Source: Myxococcales bacterium
GTDB lineage: Bacteria; Myxococcota; Myxococcia; Myxococcales; Myxococcaceae
Assembly (NCBI GenBank): GCA_020846875.1
Contig: JADLDB010000062.1
Coordinates: forward strand, 1 to 64,000
Length of the DNA: 64,000 nucleotides
Direction: 5' to 3'
Shown: positions 19,722 to 27,611 of the stretch, one piece after another
Layout of the letters: each line of letters begins with the position of its first letter
Numbering within the stretch: position 1 is the stretch's first letter
Made by a program: the position numbers and the translations under genes
Notes under the pieces: model-generated
What the model was told of the DNA's origin: nothing
What the model saw: the letters and a program-made list of their open reading frames with translations, nothing else
Database searches by the model: none

Positions 19722-19750
19722 ACCCTATGTGTGGGGGGTGGGGGGGTCAA
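19722..19750 (-). promoter_or_regulatory. Candidate sigma-70 promoter of the skp-lpx operon
   Basis: On the minus strand TTGACC (5/6 to the -35 consensus) is followed by a 17-base spacer and TAGGGT (3/6 to the -10). Transcription would start about 25 bases before the skp ATG, leaving room for the AGGAG site. The spacer is almost pure C with a few A, an unusual composition that appears as a G tract on the plus strand. Confidence 0.45.
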
Positions 19751-19805
19751 GGCATGCCACTCGAACTGCTCGCGTCGGCCCCGGCGGCTCTGGTAGGACG
19801 GCCGC

Positions 19806-20186
19806 GTGGAACAGAAGCGGATCCTCCTCATCGACGACAGCGAGATCACCCTCGCGATGGAGAAGGCGGTGCTCGAGGCGCGTGGCTACGACGTGCGCGC
19901 GACGTCGACGCTGATGGAGTTCGAGAAGATGCTGGCGGACTTCAAGCCGCACGTGATCCTCACCGACATCCACATGCCCGAGGCGAAGGGCACGGACATC
20001 TGCCGGACGCTGAAGAACGAGTACAACACGCAGGACATCCCGATCGTGTTGTTCAGCTCGCTCAAGGACGAAGAGCTGGAGGCGCTGGCCACGCAGGTGG
20101 GCGCGGACGGCTACCTGTCGAAGGCGCACGGAGTCGAGGCGCTGGGCGAGAAGGTGGATGAGCTGTTCGAGAGCATCATCTGGTGA
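19806..20186 (+). CDS. Single-domain response regulator (CheY-like)
   Basis: The product is 126 residues from GTG 19806, a stand-alone receiver domain. It has the acidic pocket (LLIDDS), the phospho-acceptor Asp in ILTDIHMPE, the conserved Ser in VLFSSLKDEE, and the Lys in YLSKAHG. There is no output domain, so it acts by protein contact, as in phosphorelays or chemosensory pathways. No kinase gene is adjacent, making it an orphan. The cytochrome gene start lies inside its 3' end (29-base overlap), so the two are likely co-transcribed. Confidence 0.93.
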   Translation: MEQKRILLIDDSEITLAMEKAVLEARGYDVRATSTLMEFEKMLADFKPHVILTDIHMPEAKGTDICRTLKNEYNTQDIPIVLFSSLKDEELEALATQVGADGYLSKAHGVEALGEKVDELFESIIW

Positions 20187-21699
20187 ACGGGGGCTGGTGC
20201 TCCTGCTGCTGCTCCTGGCGGCGTGCACCACGCGCGAGAGCCGCCCCACTCGTCCCCCCACCAAAGCCATCCTCTACTTCTCTGCGGACCTGAAGGGCTA
20301 CCTGGGCCCCTGCGGGTGCAGTGAGAACATGCGCGGCGGCATCTCGCGGGCGGCGGGCGAGTTGGCGAAGGCGCGGTCCACCGGAGTGCCGGTCTTCTTC
20401 ATCGACGCGGGCGACGGGCTGTTCGGCGCGCCGTCCATCCCCGAAGACGCCGTCCCGCAGCAGGAGCGCAAGGCGAAGGCGCTGGCGCAGGCGCTCAGGG
20501 CGATGGGGTTGTCGGTACGTGCGCCGGGGCCGATGGACGACGCGCGGGGGGAGGCCTTCCGTGAGTCCTTGCAGTTGCCCGAGGTGAGGCCCGGGGCCGT
20601 CCGCTGGCTCGCGGCTGGGGCGTACCAGGTGGCGGTGATCTCCGCGGGCGACGTGGCGGCGGCGGAGGCGCTGGCGGCGAAGGCGCGGCGCGACGGGGCG
20701 GCCTTCATCGTGGCGCTGGTGCCGCAGGCGATGGAGGCAGCGCTGCGCGGGGCCCTCACCGCTCCGAGCGTCGACCTGGTGATCGCCTCGAAGCCCAAAG
20801 ACGACTTCACGGCGGAGGAGAGCCGGGCTGCCGGCGGCACGACGAAGGTGGTGCAGGTGCAGAACAAGGGGCGGACGCTGCTGCGCGTGGACGTGTCCTT
20901 CCGCGACGGCGGGAAGGTGGAGTGGGTGAAGGGCAGCTCCGAGCGCGACCGCGAGCTCTCCGCGCTGGATGAGCGGATCGAGCTGTTGCGCGCGCAGGTG
21001 GACGCGCCGGGGCTGGGTGGCGAGCTCAAGGGCCTCAAGCAGGCCAAGCTGAACGAGCTCGTCGCGCGGCGGCAGGCGCTGGCGGAGGCTGCCCTGCCCT
21101 TCCCGGTCGATCGCAACGCGGCGACGTTCCACTTCGTCCCCCTGGAGTCCAGCCTCCCGCGGGATCCGGCGGTGCAGGCGATCGAGGCCGCGTACGACCG
21201 CGACGTGGGCCTGCTCAACCTGGAGTGGGCGAAGCAGCACGGGAAGGACTGCGATCCGCCGGCTGCCGATCGCGCGGGCTACGTGGGCAGCGCGGCGTGC
21301 GTCGGCTGTCACCCGTTCGCGGAGAAGGTGTGGCAGGCGACCAAGCACCCGCGCGCGTACGCCTCGCTCGAGGAGAAGGGGAAGCAGAACCACCTCGACT
21401 GCATCGCCTGTCACGTCACCGGCTGGAAGCAGCCCGGAGGCGTGTGCCGCATCGATGCTACCCTCGGCCGCCGCGAGGTGGGCTGCGAGTCGTGCCACGG
21501 GCCGGGCTGGCGCCACATCCAGGTGCCGGTGAAGGAGCACCTCAAGCGCGGGAAGGACGCCGCGACGTGCACCGGGTGCCACGATCGCGAGAACTCGCCG
21601 CACTTCGAGTTCGAGACGTACGTGCAGAAGGTCCTCGGGCCCGGCCACGGCCAGCCGCTGCCGCCGGACGCGGGCCAACTGCCCCGAGTCACGCCCTGA
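20158..21699 (+). CDS. Four-heme cytochrome c lipoprotein with nucleotidase-like N-terminal half
   Basis: The product is 513 residues. ATG 20158 is chosen because it supplies an Arg-containing signal peptide with lipobox LAAC (Cys23). The first half resembles the metallophosphoesterase module of UshA-like cytochromes (GYLGPCGC, RGGISRAAGEL, FFIDAGDGLFG). The usual metal-binding D-x-H-G is D-L-K-G here, so hydrolase activity is doubtful. The C-terminal part has four CXXCH heme sites (CVGCH, CIACH, CESCH, CTGCH) with further histidines for axial ligation. A periplasmic electron-transfer lipoprotein is likely. Its end overlaps the end of the convergent PPTase gene by 11 bases. Confidence 0.85.
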   Translation: MSCSRASSGERGLVLLLLLLAACTTRESRPTRPPTKAILYFSADLKGYLGPCGCSENMRGGISRAAGELAKARSTGVPVFFIDAGDGLFGAPSIPEDAVPQQERKAKALAQALRAMGLSVRAPGPMDDARGEAFRESLQLPEVRPGAVRWLAAGAYQVAVISAGDVAAAEALAAKARRDGAAFIVALVPQAMEAALRGALTAPSVDLVIASKPKDDFTAEESRAAGGTTKVVQVQNKGRTLLRVDVSFRDGGKVEWVKGSSERDRELSALDERIELLRAQVDAPGLGGELKGLKQAKLNELVARRQALAEAALPFPVDRNAATFHFVPLESSLPRDPAVQAIEAAYDRDVGLLNLEWAKQHGKDCDPPAADRAGYVGSAACVGCHPFAEKVWQATKHPRAYASLEEKGKQNHLDCIACHVTGWKQPGGVCRIDATLGRREVGCESCHGPGWRHIQVPVKEHLKRGKDAATCTGCHDRENSPHFEFETYVQKVLGPGHGQPLPPDAGQLPRVTP

Positions 21700-22270
21700 C
21701 CGGGACGAGCGCGAACGCCGCGAAGCGACCGTCCTGCGAGAGGCTGACGTCGACCGGGTGCGGCTGAGCGCGCACCTCGACCCGGGGTGGCCCGAGGCCG
21801 TCGTAGGCGTCGGCGCGGGGCGCGCGAACGACCCTTGCTTCTTCGAGGCCGAGGTGCACGAGGAGCGCGGCGCGCGCGTCCGGGCCGACGATCACCTCGC
21901 GGTGCGGCTCACCCTCACCCACCCAGGCGACCGCGTGGATCGCCCGGCCATGCACGTCGACAGTCCCCCGGGCCCGCACCGCGGACGGGAGCGTCACGGA
22001 GAAAGGAGCGCCAGCGAGGGGCGCGCGGTCGACGATGAAGTTGCGGTGGGCGAAGACAGGCACCGGCCCGAGCTTCGAGGCCAGCTTGAACGCGGCCTCC
22101 TTCGCGGCGAACAGCACCCACAGCAGCGTGCGCGGATCGTCGCTCTGGGCGAGCAGCTCGCGCTCAGAGGGCGCGCACACCCGCTCGATGAAGCGCTGCC
22201 GCGTGCGCTCGGACGCGGGCGAGACGTCGTCAAGGTCGACGACGTCGTTGCCGACGGCGCCCTGGCTCAC
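21689..22270 (-). CDS. 4'-phosphopantetheinyl transferase
   Basis: The product is 193 residues from GTG 22270, which overlaps the ACP stop as GTGA. It carries VGNDVVDL near the N-terminus (Mg-binding Asp) and WVLFAAKEAAFK, the [FW]xxKExxxK signature of Sfp/AcpS-type transferases, plus DVSLSQDGRFAAFAL at the C-terminus. It should load the phosphopantetheine arm onto the serine of the adjacent acyl carrier protein. A dedicated transferase in the same operon as an atypical ACP suggests the housekeeping AcpS does not serve this carrier; that is inference. It is the last gene of the eight-gene lipid operon. Confidence 0.88.
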   Translation of the reverse strand: MSQGAVGNDVVDLDDVSPASERTRQRFIERVCAPSERELLAQSDDPRTLLWVLFAAKEAAFKLASKLGPVPVFAHRNFIVDRAPLAGAPFSVTLPSAVRARGTVDVHGRAIHAVAWVGEGEPHREVIVGPDARAALLVHLGLEEARVVRAPRADAYDGLGPPRVEVRAQPHPVDVSLSQDGRFAAFALVPVRA

Positions 22271-22521
22271 GCCTTGCCGGTCTTCATGATGAGCGTCACG
22301 GCGTCGCCGACCGTCTTCACCTGGTCGGCCTGCTCGTCGCTCACCGCGATCCCGAAGGCGTCTTCGATCTCGAGCACGATGTCGACGAGGCGCGCCGAGT
22401 TCACCTTCAGATCCTTGAGGATCGACGTCTCCATCGACACCGAGCTCAGCGCGTCGGCGTTCTTCACGAACGGCCGGAGGATCTCGACAACCTTACCCAT
22501 CACTTCAGCCTGCTGCTCCAT
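22267..22521 (-). CDS. Acyl carrier protein, atypical phosphopantetheine motif
   Basis: The product is 84 residues with the four-helix ACP pattern. The carrier serine is Ser42, in LKVNSARLVDIVLEIED. Ordinary FAS carriers have DSL at this point; here it is NSA, losing the Asp that normally precedes the serine and helps recognition by AcpS. Acidic helix II (DIVLEIEDAFGI) is retained. The start is ATG 22521 with an excellent ribosome site (AAGGAG, six bases upstream). The gene sits between a KS and a PPTase gene. Similar divergent carriers occur in specialised lipid or polyene pathways. Confidence 0.9.
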   Translation of the reverse strand: MEQQAEVMGKVVEILRPFVKNADALSSVSMETSILKDLKVNSARLVDIVLEIEDAFGIAVSDEQADQVKTVGDAVTLIMKTGKA

Positions 22522-22527
22522 GTGTGA

Positions 22528-22533
22528 CTCCTT
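22528..22533 (-). promoter_or_regulatory. Strong ribosome binding site of the ACP gene
   Basis: AAGGAG read on the minus strand, six bases before ATG 22521. The ACP is the only downstream gene in this operon separated from its neighbour by a real gap (31 bases) and the only one with a strong independent site. This fits the need for carrier protein in excess over the enzymes. Confidence 0.7.
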
Positions 22534-22552
22534 CGTACCCGTACCGCGTTGT

Positions 22553-23821
22553 TCAGCTCTTCCACTTCCTGAAGACGACGCACCCGTTCACGTCGCCGAA
22601 CCCGAAGCTTGCCTTGGCGATCACCTCGAGCGGCAGCTCCACCGTGCGGCGCGCGACGCGGCGCTCGAACGGCGCGATGTCGGGGTGCAGATCGTCGCAG
22701 TTGGCCGAGCCGTGCACGAAGCCGTGGTGCAGCTCGAGGACCGAGGCGACGCACTCGATGCCGCCGGCGGCGCCCAGCGCGTGCCCGATGAGGGACTTGG
22801 TGGAGTGCAGCAAGGGCATCTCGTCGGGCTTGAGCTCCAGCGCCTTCGACCAGTTCGCGACCTCGTGGGGATCGGCGAAGGTCGCCGTGAGGTGGCCGTT
22901 GATCGCGCCGATCTCTCTGGGCTGCACGCCGGCCATCCTCACCGCCGCGCGAATACAGCGCTGCACGCTGACCGGGTTGGGCGCCGTCATGCTGCCGCCC
23001 ATGCGGTGGCCGCCGCAGTTGACGTCACCGCCCAGCACCTCCGCGTAGATGCGCGCGCCCCGCGCCCTCGCCGACTCGAGGCTCTCGAGCACCAGCACGC
23101 CCGCGCCCGAGCCGGGCACGAAGCCCGCGGCGCTCGCGCTCATCGGCCGCGACGCCTCGGCGGGCGCGCCGTTCTTCGTGCGGTTGAGCACCTTCATGCC
23201 GTCGAAGCCCGCCCAGATGTACTTCGAGCTGCCCTCCGAGCCGCCCGCGAGCATCCGCTCGGCCCTGCCCTCGCGAACGCGGAAGAACGCGTCGATCACC
23301 GCCTCGGTGCCGGTGTTGCACGCGCTCGAGTTGGTGGTGACCTGGTTGCCCAGCCCGAGCAGGCCCGCGACGCGCGCGCTGTTGCCGCTCGACATGATCT
23401 GCTCGACCATCGTCGAGCCGAGCCGCCCCACCTTGCCCTGGTCGACGCGCGGCGCCAGCTTCTCGGCGATGGTGTCGATGCCGCCGATGCCGGTGCCGAT
23501 GATCGCGCCGGTGTCCCAGTCGACCTTCTCGGTGCTGCGCTCGAGGCCCGCGTCGGTCCAGGCGTCGATCGCCGCGATGGCCGCGTAGACCATGTTCGGG
23601 TTCATCGCGAGGAGCTCTTCCTGGGATAGGTACCGCCCCTGCAGCTCGTCGACGCCCTCGGGGATTCCGCCGACCTGGCACCCGAACTTCGCGTCCGCGA
23701 GGTGCTGGTGAAAGCGAATGCCGCTCTTCCCCGCGCGCAGCGCGCCAGCGAACGCCTCGAGGCCGTGCGCGTTCGGCGCCAGGACGCCCATGCCCGTGAC
23801 GACCACTCGCCTGTCGCTCAT
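22553..23821 (-). CDS. Beta-ketoacyl-ACP synthase, FabB/FabF-like
   Basis: The product is 422 residues with the two-lobed thiolase fold. The nucleophile is Cys168 (SSACNTGTEAVIDAF), with His310 in NGHLTATFADPHE, Lys342 and His347 in TKSLIGHALGAAGG; FGFGDVNGCVVF closes the protein as in FabF. The catalytic triad is intact, but the surroundings differ from housekeeping enzymes: CNTG instead of CATG/CATS, and HLTAT instead of HGTST. A specialised condensing enzyme is suggested. The gene overlaps the FabZ-like gene by four bases upstream. Confidence 0.92.
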   Translation of the reverse strand: MSDRRVVVTGMGVLAPNAHGLEAFAGALRAGKSGIRFHQHLADAKFGCQVGGIPEGVDELQGRYLSQEELLAMNPNMVYAAIAAIDAWTDAGLERSTEKVDWDTGAIIGTGIGGIDTIAEKLAPRVDQGKVGRLGSTMVEQIMSSGNSARVAGLLGLGNQVTTNSSACNTGTEAVIDAFFRVREGRAERMLAGGSEGSSKYIWAGFDGMKVLNRTKNGAPAEASRPMSASAAGFVPGSGAGVLVLESLESARARGARIYAEVLGGDVNCGGHRMGGSMTAPNPVSVQRCIRAAVRMAGVQPREIGAINGHLTATFADPHEVANWSKALELKPDEMPLLHSTKSLIGHALGAAGGIECVASVLELHHGFVHGSANCDDLHPDIAPFERRVARRTVELPLEVIAKASFGFGDVNGCVVFRKWKS

Positions 23822-24276
23822 CTCTCGACTCCCATGCCCGCGACGGTCCCCCGCGCGACCACCCGGTCGCCGGCGTCAGGCAGCGTCAGCACCACGTTCG
23901 ACTTCAACTTGCGCCGCCGCCAGAAGACCTTCTCGGCAGTCACGCGCACCCTGTCGTTCGGCCGCACCACGTGCTCGAACTCGACCTGCGCCTCGGTGAA
24001 GAGCGTCGTCACGCGCTCGACGGCTTCCTTCGGCGCTTCGAGACCGAGCAGCCAGATTCCGAACGCGACGACGCCCGTCTGGCACATCGTCTCGATGAGG
24101 ATGACCCCGGGCGTCACCGGGTTCCCGGGAAAGTGCCCGGCGTAGAACGACTCGTCGGGCCGGAAGGTGTACTCACCCACCGCGCCGCCCTCGTCGATCT
24201 TCACCAGCCGGTCGAGGAAGCGAAACGGCCGCTGCTGCGGTACCAACGCGAGCACCTCGTCGAGAGCCAGCCTCAC
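23818..24276 (-). CDS. FabZ-like hydroxyacyl-ACP dehydratase
   Basis: The product is 152 residues with a hotdog fold. The motif YAGHFPGNPVTPGVILIETMCQ (residues 46-67) has His48 and Glu62 in the same places as FabZ; VPQQRPFRFLDRLVKI replaces the usual LPHRYPF opening. It should dehydrate 3-hydroxyacyl chains on the operon's carrier protein. It is clearly different from the housekeeping FabZ at 17646-18095. Four-base overlaps on both sides (KS and FabA genes) couple its translation. Confidence 0.88.
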   Translation of the reverse strand: MRLALDEVLALVPQQRPFRFLDRLVKIDEGGAVGEYTFRPDESFYAGHFPGNPVTPGVILIETMCQTGVVAFGIWLLGLEAPKEAVERVTTLFTEAQVEFEHVVRPNDRVRVTAEKVFWRRRKLKSNVVLTLPDAGDRVVARGTVAGMGVER

Positions 24277-24875
24277 GCCGCCCCCCGCTGCTTCATGATC
24301 CCACCCTTGCTGTTCGCCGAGCGCGCCGGGAAGTCGGGGTAGGCGATGCCGGTGAACATGCCGACCTTCGCGTCGGCGATCGTGTAGACGAGCTCGCCGT
24401 CGACGAGCACCCGGCCGTTCGCGATGGCCAGCGCGGCGCCCGAGTCCTTGAGCAAGGTGAACCGGCGAACGTCAACCTCGTAGCGGACGAGCCGATCGTA
24501 CGGGCGGATCTGCCCCGCGAACTCGACCTCCTTGCAGCCCAGGGCGCGGCCCGAGCCGACCGCCCCGTTGAGGCCGCAGTACAGGCCGATGAGCTGCCAC
24601 ACCGCGTCGACGCCCAGGCAGCCAGGCTGCACCGGATCCCCGCGGAAGTGACACTGGAAGTACCAGGCGTCGGGGTGAATGTCCTGCTCGCCCACGATGC
24701 GGCCGCGCGGCCCGTTGCGGGTGATTTCCACGACGCGGTCGAACATCAGCATCGGCGGCGCGGGCAGCCGCATGAACTCGGCCGGCGCACCGCCGATCGA
24801 GTTGCCCTGCGAGAGGCCGAGCAGCTCCTCCTTCGAGAGGCTGGTGCGCCGCAGCAGCTCTTCGTAGTGCATCAT
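24273..24875 (-). CDS. FabA-type 3-hydroxydecanoyl-ACP dehydratase/isomerase homologue
   Basis: The product is 200 residues. ATG 24875 overlaps the KSIII stop (ATGA). It has strong FabA hallmarks: LPAPPMLMFDRVVEI, DAWYFQCHFRGDPVQPGCLGVDAVWQLIG with catalytic His76 and Asp90, and ADAKVGMFTGIAYPDFP near the end. FabA enzymes dehydrate and, in the classic case, isomerise the trans-2 to the cis-3 double bond, opening the unsaturated branch with FabB. Pairing with a FabB/F-like KS suggests this operon makes an unsaturated or polyene acyl chain. The C-terminal 20 residues extend beyond standard FabA. Confidence 0.9.
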   Translation of the reverse strand: MMHYEELLRRTSLSKEELLGLSQGNSIGGAPAEFMRLPAPPMLMFDRVVEITRNGPRGRIVGEQDIHPDAWYFQCHFRGDPVQPGCLGVDAVWQLIGLYCGLNGAVGSGRALGCKEVEFAGQIRPYDRLVRYEVDVRRFTLLKDSGAALAIANGRVLVDGELVYTIADAKVGMFTGIAYPDFPARSANSKGGIMKQRGAA

Positions 24876-25867
24876 GACGCCGCGACCTCCAGCTCGAGCG
24901 CCGCCCAGGTCAGGCCCGAGCCGACGACGACGAGCACCACCGAGTCGCCCGCACCCAGCTCGCCCCACCGCTGCGAGAGCACGCTCGGGGCGCCGGCCGC
25001 GCCGGTGTTACCGAAGTCCTCGACGTTGCGGAAGTGGTCGGCCGCGTCGACGCCGGCGCGCTTGGCGACTGAGTCGAGCATCATGCCGTTCGCCTGGTGA
25101 CCGACGAAGCGCACGCGGCCGCCGGTCCTCGCCACGCGCGCGCGGGCGCCGGGCAAGAGCCGCTCGAGGCAGGCGAGCGTCGTCTTGATCGCGAAGCGCT
25201 GCACCTGGCTGCCTTCCTGCGCGAAGTGCCCGAAGCGGGGCACCGTCACCAGCGCGCAGCCGGCCGGCGAGCTCTCGAGCAGGGTGCGCGTCACCGCGAG
25301 GCGCGCGCGCACCTGCGTGGAGACGATCGCCGCGCTCGTCCCGTCGCCCCACAGCACCGCGTTGGCGCGATCGCGGTAGTCGACCACCCGCGTCGTGTTC
25401 TCGGGGTTCACCACCAGCACGAAGCGCGGCAGCGCGGTCATCTGCGCCAGCAGGTGGAGCTGCGCGCCGAAGCTCGAGCACGCCGAGTTCACGTCGAACG
25501 CCGGCGCCTCGATGCCGAGCGCGTTCGCGACGCGCGCCGCCTCCGAGGGGATCTGCATCTCTGGCGCGCAGCCGCCCGCGACGACCATGCCGATGTCCGA
25601 GGGCCCCAGCTTCGCGCGCTCGAGCGCCATGAGCGCCGCGCGCCTGGCGGTCTCGACGTTCGAGTAGAGCGCGGCTTCCTGCGCCGCCGCCAGGTCGGCG
25701 TTGCGCGACGAGCGGATGAAGTCGAGGGGCAGCACCGTGCGTCGCTGGCGAATGCCGACGCGCTCCAGGATCCACTCGTCGTCCGTGCCGATGTCGAGCG
25801 ACTCGAGGAACTGGTTGTCGATGACGTTCTCGGGGTGAAAGTGCCCGAGCGAGTGAAGGTAGAGCAT
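24872..25867 (-). CDS. Ketoacyl synthase III (FabH-like)
   Basis: The product is 331 residues with the full FabH triad: Cys130 in NSACSSFGAQLH, His257 in VGHQANGMML and Asn287 in FGNTGAAG. The N-terminus (LHSLGHFHPENVIDN, TDDEWILERVGIRQRR) is typical of KSIII primers. It should condense a starter acyl-CoA with malonyl-ACP, or transfer an acyl group, to begin the chain. SGLTWAALELEV at the C-terminus matches VGSGxxWA-type endings. The starter is unknown. The gene lies three bases after the reductase stop. Confidence 0.92.
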   Translation of the reverse strand: MLYLHSLGHFHPENVIDNQFLESLDIGTDDEWILERVGIRQRRTVLPLDFIRSSRNADLAAAQEAALYSNVETARRAALMALERAKLGPSDIGMVVAGGCAPEMQIPSEAARVANALGIEAPAFDVNSACSSFGAQLHLLAQMTALPRFVLVVNPENTTRVVDYRDRANAVLWGDGTSAAIVSTQVRARLAVTRTLLESSPAGCALVTVPRFGHFAQEGSQVQRFAIKTTLACLERLLPGARARVARTGGRVRFVGHQANGMMLDSVAKRAGVDAADHFRNVEDFGNTGAAGAPSVLSQRWGELGAGDSVVLVVVGSGLTWAALELEVAAS

Positions 25868-25870
25868 CGG

Positions 25871-26824
25871 CTAGCCCGCCACCCGTTCACCGCCGTCGAC
25901 GCGGATGAGCGCGCCGTTGACCCAGCGAGCCTCGTCGGTGGCGAGCAGGCAGATGAAGTCGGCGACGTCGGCCGGCGTGGTGAGGCGGCCGAGCGGGTTC
26001 CGCAGGCGCGCGCCTGCCTTCATTCGATCGTTGCCGGGGATCAGCCGCAGCGCGGGCGTGTCGGTGACGCCGGCCTGCACGATGTTCGACCGCACGCCGT
26101 AGGGCCCGAGCTCCACCGCGATCGACCGTGAGCACGACTCGAGCGCGAGCTTCCCCGCCGAGACCGCCGCGTAGCCACGCCAGGCGAGCTCGTTCCCCTC
26201 GCTGGTGAGCCCGATGACGCGCGCGTCGGCGGAGAACAGGCCCCGCGTAAAGAGGTCCTGCGTCCACGTCACGAGGCTCGTCCCCATGCTGTAGACCGTA
26301 CGGGCGAAGTCTTCGTCTTCGAGGTTGAGGCCCGGCTCTGACGCGGGCGCCTCGACGAGTTCGGCGAGCGCGTCGGCCGTGCCCGAAGCGAACACCGCGC
26401 GCACGGCCTCGCCGAGCACCCCGGCGTCGACGCCGAGCTTCGCGGCGAGCTGCTCGCGCGCGCTCACTGCCCCGGCCTGGACCTTCGCGTCCACCAGCGG
26501 CTTCAGGTTGCCGAAGGCGATCGAGTGGAGCAGCAGGCGCACGCGGCCCGAGCCCAGCTTCGCGGCGAGCGCGTCGAGCGCGGTCTTCCGGCCTTCGAGC
26601 GAGAGGGCGTCGAGGTTCATCGTCAGCACCGACACGCCGGTCGCGCGCAGCTCGTCGAACTTCGGCTCGATGGCCGGCATCGCGCCCTTGCGATCGCGGT
26701 GGACGATCGCCAGGTTCATTCCGTGGCGTGCCAGCTTCTGCGCCGTCGCCAGACCGAAGCCGCTGGAGCCCCCGAGGATCAGCGCCCAGTACGACGGATC
26801 GAAGCGAAACCGTTCTGTCAGCAC
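25871..26824 (-). CDS. FabI/FabL-type enoyl-ACP reductase (SDR family)
   Basis: The product is 317 residues from GTG 26824. The longer frame would need a TTG and would overlap the acyltransferase gene. A Rossmann start (ALILGGSSGFGLATAQ) precedes LLHSIAFGNLKPLV. The active-site pair is Tyr218 and Lys225, a Y-X6-K spacing diagnostic of enoyl reductases rather than the Y-X3-K of ketoreductases. RLTTPADVADFICLLATDEARWVNG and VDGG end the protein as in FabI and FabL. An insert of about 55 residues (about 113-170) is unusual for FabI. Its role would be to saturate chosen double bonds. Confidence 0.87.
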   Translation of the reverse strand: MLTERFRFDPSYWALILGGSSGFGLATAQKLARHGMNLAIVHRDRKGAMPAIEPKFDELRATGVSVLTMNLDALSLEGRKTALDALAAKLGSGRVRLLLHSIAFGNLKPLVDAKVQAGAVSAREQLAAKLGVDAGVLGEAVRAVFASGTADALAELVEAPASEPGLNLEDEDFARTVYSMGTSLVTWTQDLFTRGLFSADARVIGLTSEGNELAWRGYAAVSAGKLALESCSRSIAVELGPYGVRSNIVQAGVTDTPALRLIPGNDRMKAGARLRNPLGRLTTPADVADFICLLATDEARWVNGALIRVDGGERVAG

Positions 26825-26849
26825 CCCGCGCCGACTAGCACCCGCATTG

Positions 26850-27611
26850 TCATGGCTTGGCCACGGCAACCATGCCGCGCTGCGCCAACCACGCGTCTTC
26901 CATCGCCTTGAGCTTGCCGATGACTTGCCGTGAGAGGTCGCGCACCCCGCGCAGACCCGTCTGGGCCGTCGCCGGCTCGATGAGCTCGAGCCTCAAGTCG
27001 AGCGTATCGCCCCACGCCGGCACGCCGGTCGCCGCCTGCTGCTTGCGGCCGCGCAGGTAGGCGCAGAGCACCTGCGGGCGATCGAGGCCCTGGAGGATCT
27101 GCCCGATGCCGTAGGTCACCGCGTTCGGATCGATGCGCCCGGCGCGGCTGCGCGTGCCCTCGGGGAAGATCGTCAGCACCTCGCCGCGCGAGACGAGCCA
27201 CCGCAGTTGCTCGATCACGCCCTTGCGGTGCTCGTCATCGCCGCCGCGGTCGATCGGTACTGTTTTGGCGAGGAAGACGAGAGACTTGAGGAACGGGTTC
27301 TTGTCGAAGTGCTCGAGCGCGGCGACGTTCCACGACAAGCGCTCGTAGTGCAGCAGGTAGTCGGGCAGCGACGCGAGCGCCCAGTGCAGGAAGCCCGAGT
27401 CGACCATCGTGAGGTGGTTCGCGCAGACGATCGTCGGGCGCCCGGTGGCGAGCGCGGCCCGGTAGACGCGCCGCGCCTCCTCGATGCCCTCCAGCTTGTT
27501 GTTGCGGATCACCCGCATGGTGAAGACGCAGCCCGCGCCGACCGCCGCGAACGCCACCCAACCAAGGCGGCGCTGCCAGCGCAGGTGCCGTTGCTGGGCG
27601 GGCGTGATCAT
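26850..27611 (-). CDS. Membrane-linked glycerolipid acyltransferase (PlsC-like)
   Basis: The product is 253 residues from ATG 27611. An N-terminal hydrophobic helix (VAFAAVGAGCVFTM) precedes the HX4D motif NHLTMVD (His66, Asp71) and FPEGTRSRAGRI, both hallmarks of the PlsC/lysophospholipid acyltransferase family. It would move an acyl chain from ACP or CoA onto a hydroxyl acceptor, probably a lysophospholipid or another lipid. It is the first gene of the eight-gene operon, so it may be the step that delivers the product of this assembly line to a lipid. The acceptor is unknown. Confidence 0.9.
   Translation of the reverse strand: MITPAQQRHLRWQRRLGWVAFAAVGAGCVFTMRVIRNNKLEGIEEARRVYRAALATGRPTIVCANHLTMVDSGFLHWALASLPDYLLHYERLSWNVAALEHFDKNPFLKSLVFLAKTVPIDRGGDDEHRKGVIEQLRWLVSRGEVLTIFPEGTRSRAGRIDPNAVTYGIGQILQGLDRPQVLCAYLRGRKQQAATGVPAWGDTLDLRLELIEPATAQTGLRGVRDLSRQVIGKLKAMEDAWLAQRGMVAVAKP

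Noticed and set aside
24872-25867. Assignment of the KSIII as DarB/StlD, making the operon a dialkylresorcinol locus
   Set aside because: No aromatase/cyclase (DarA-like) gene is present and the Asn motif reads GNTGAAG; a general KSIII call is safer.
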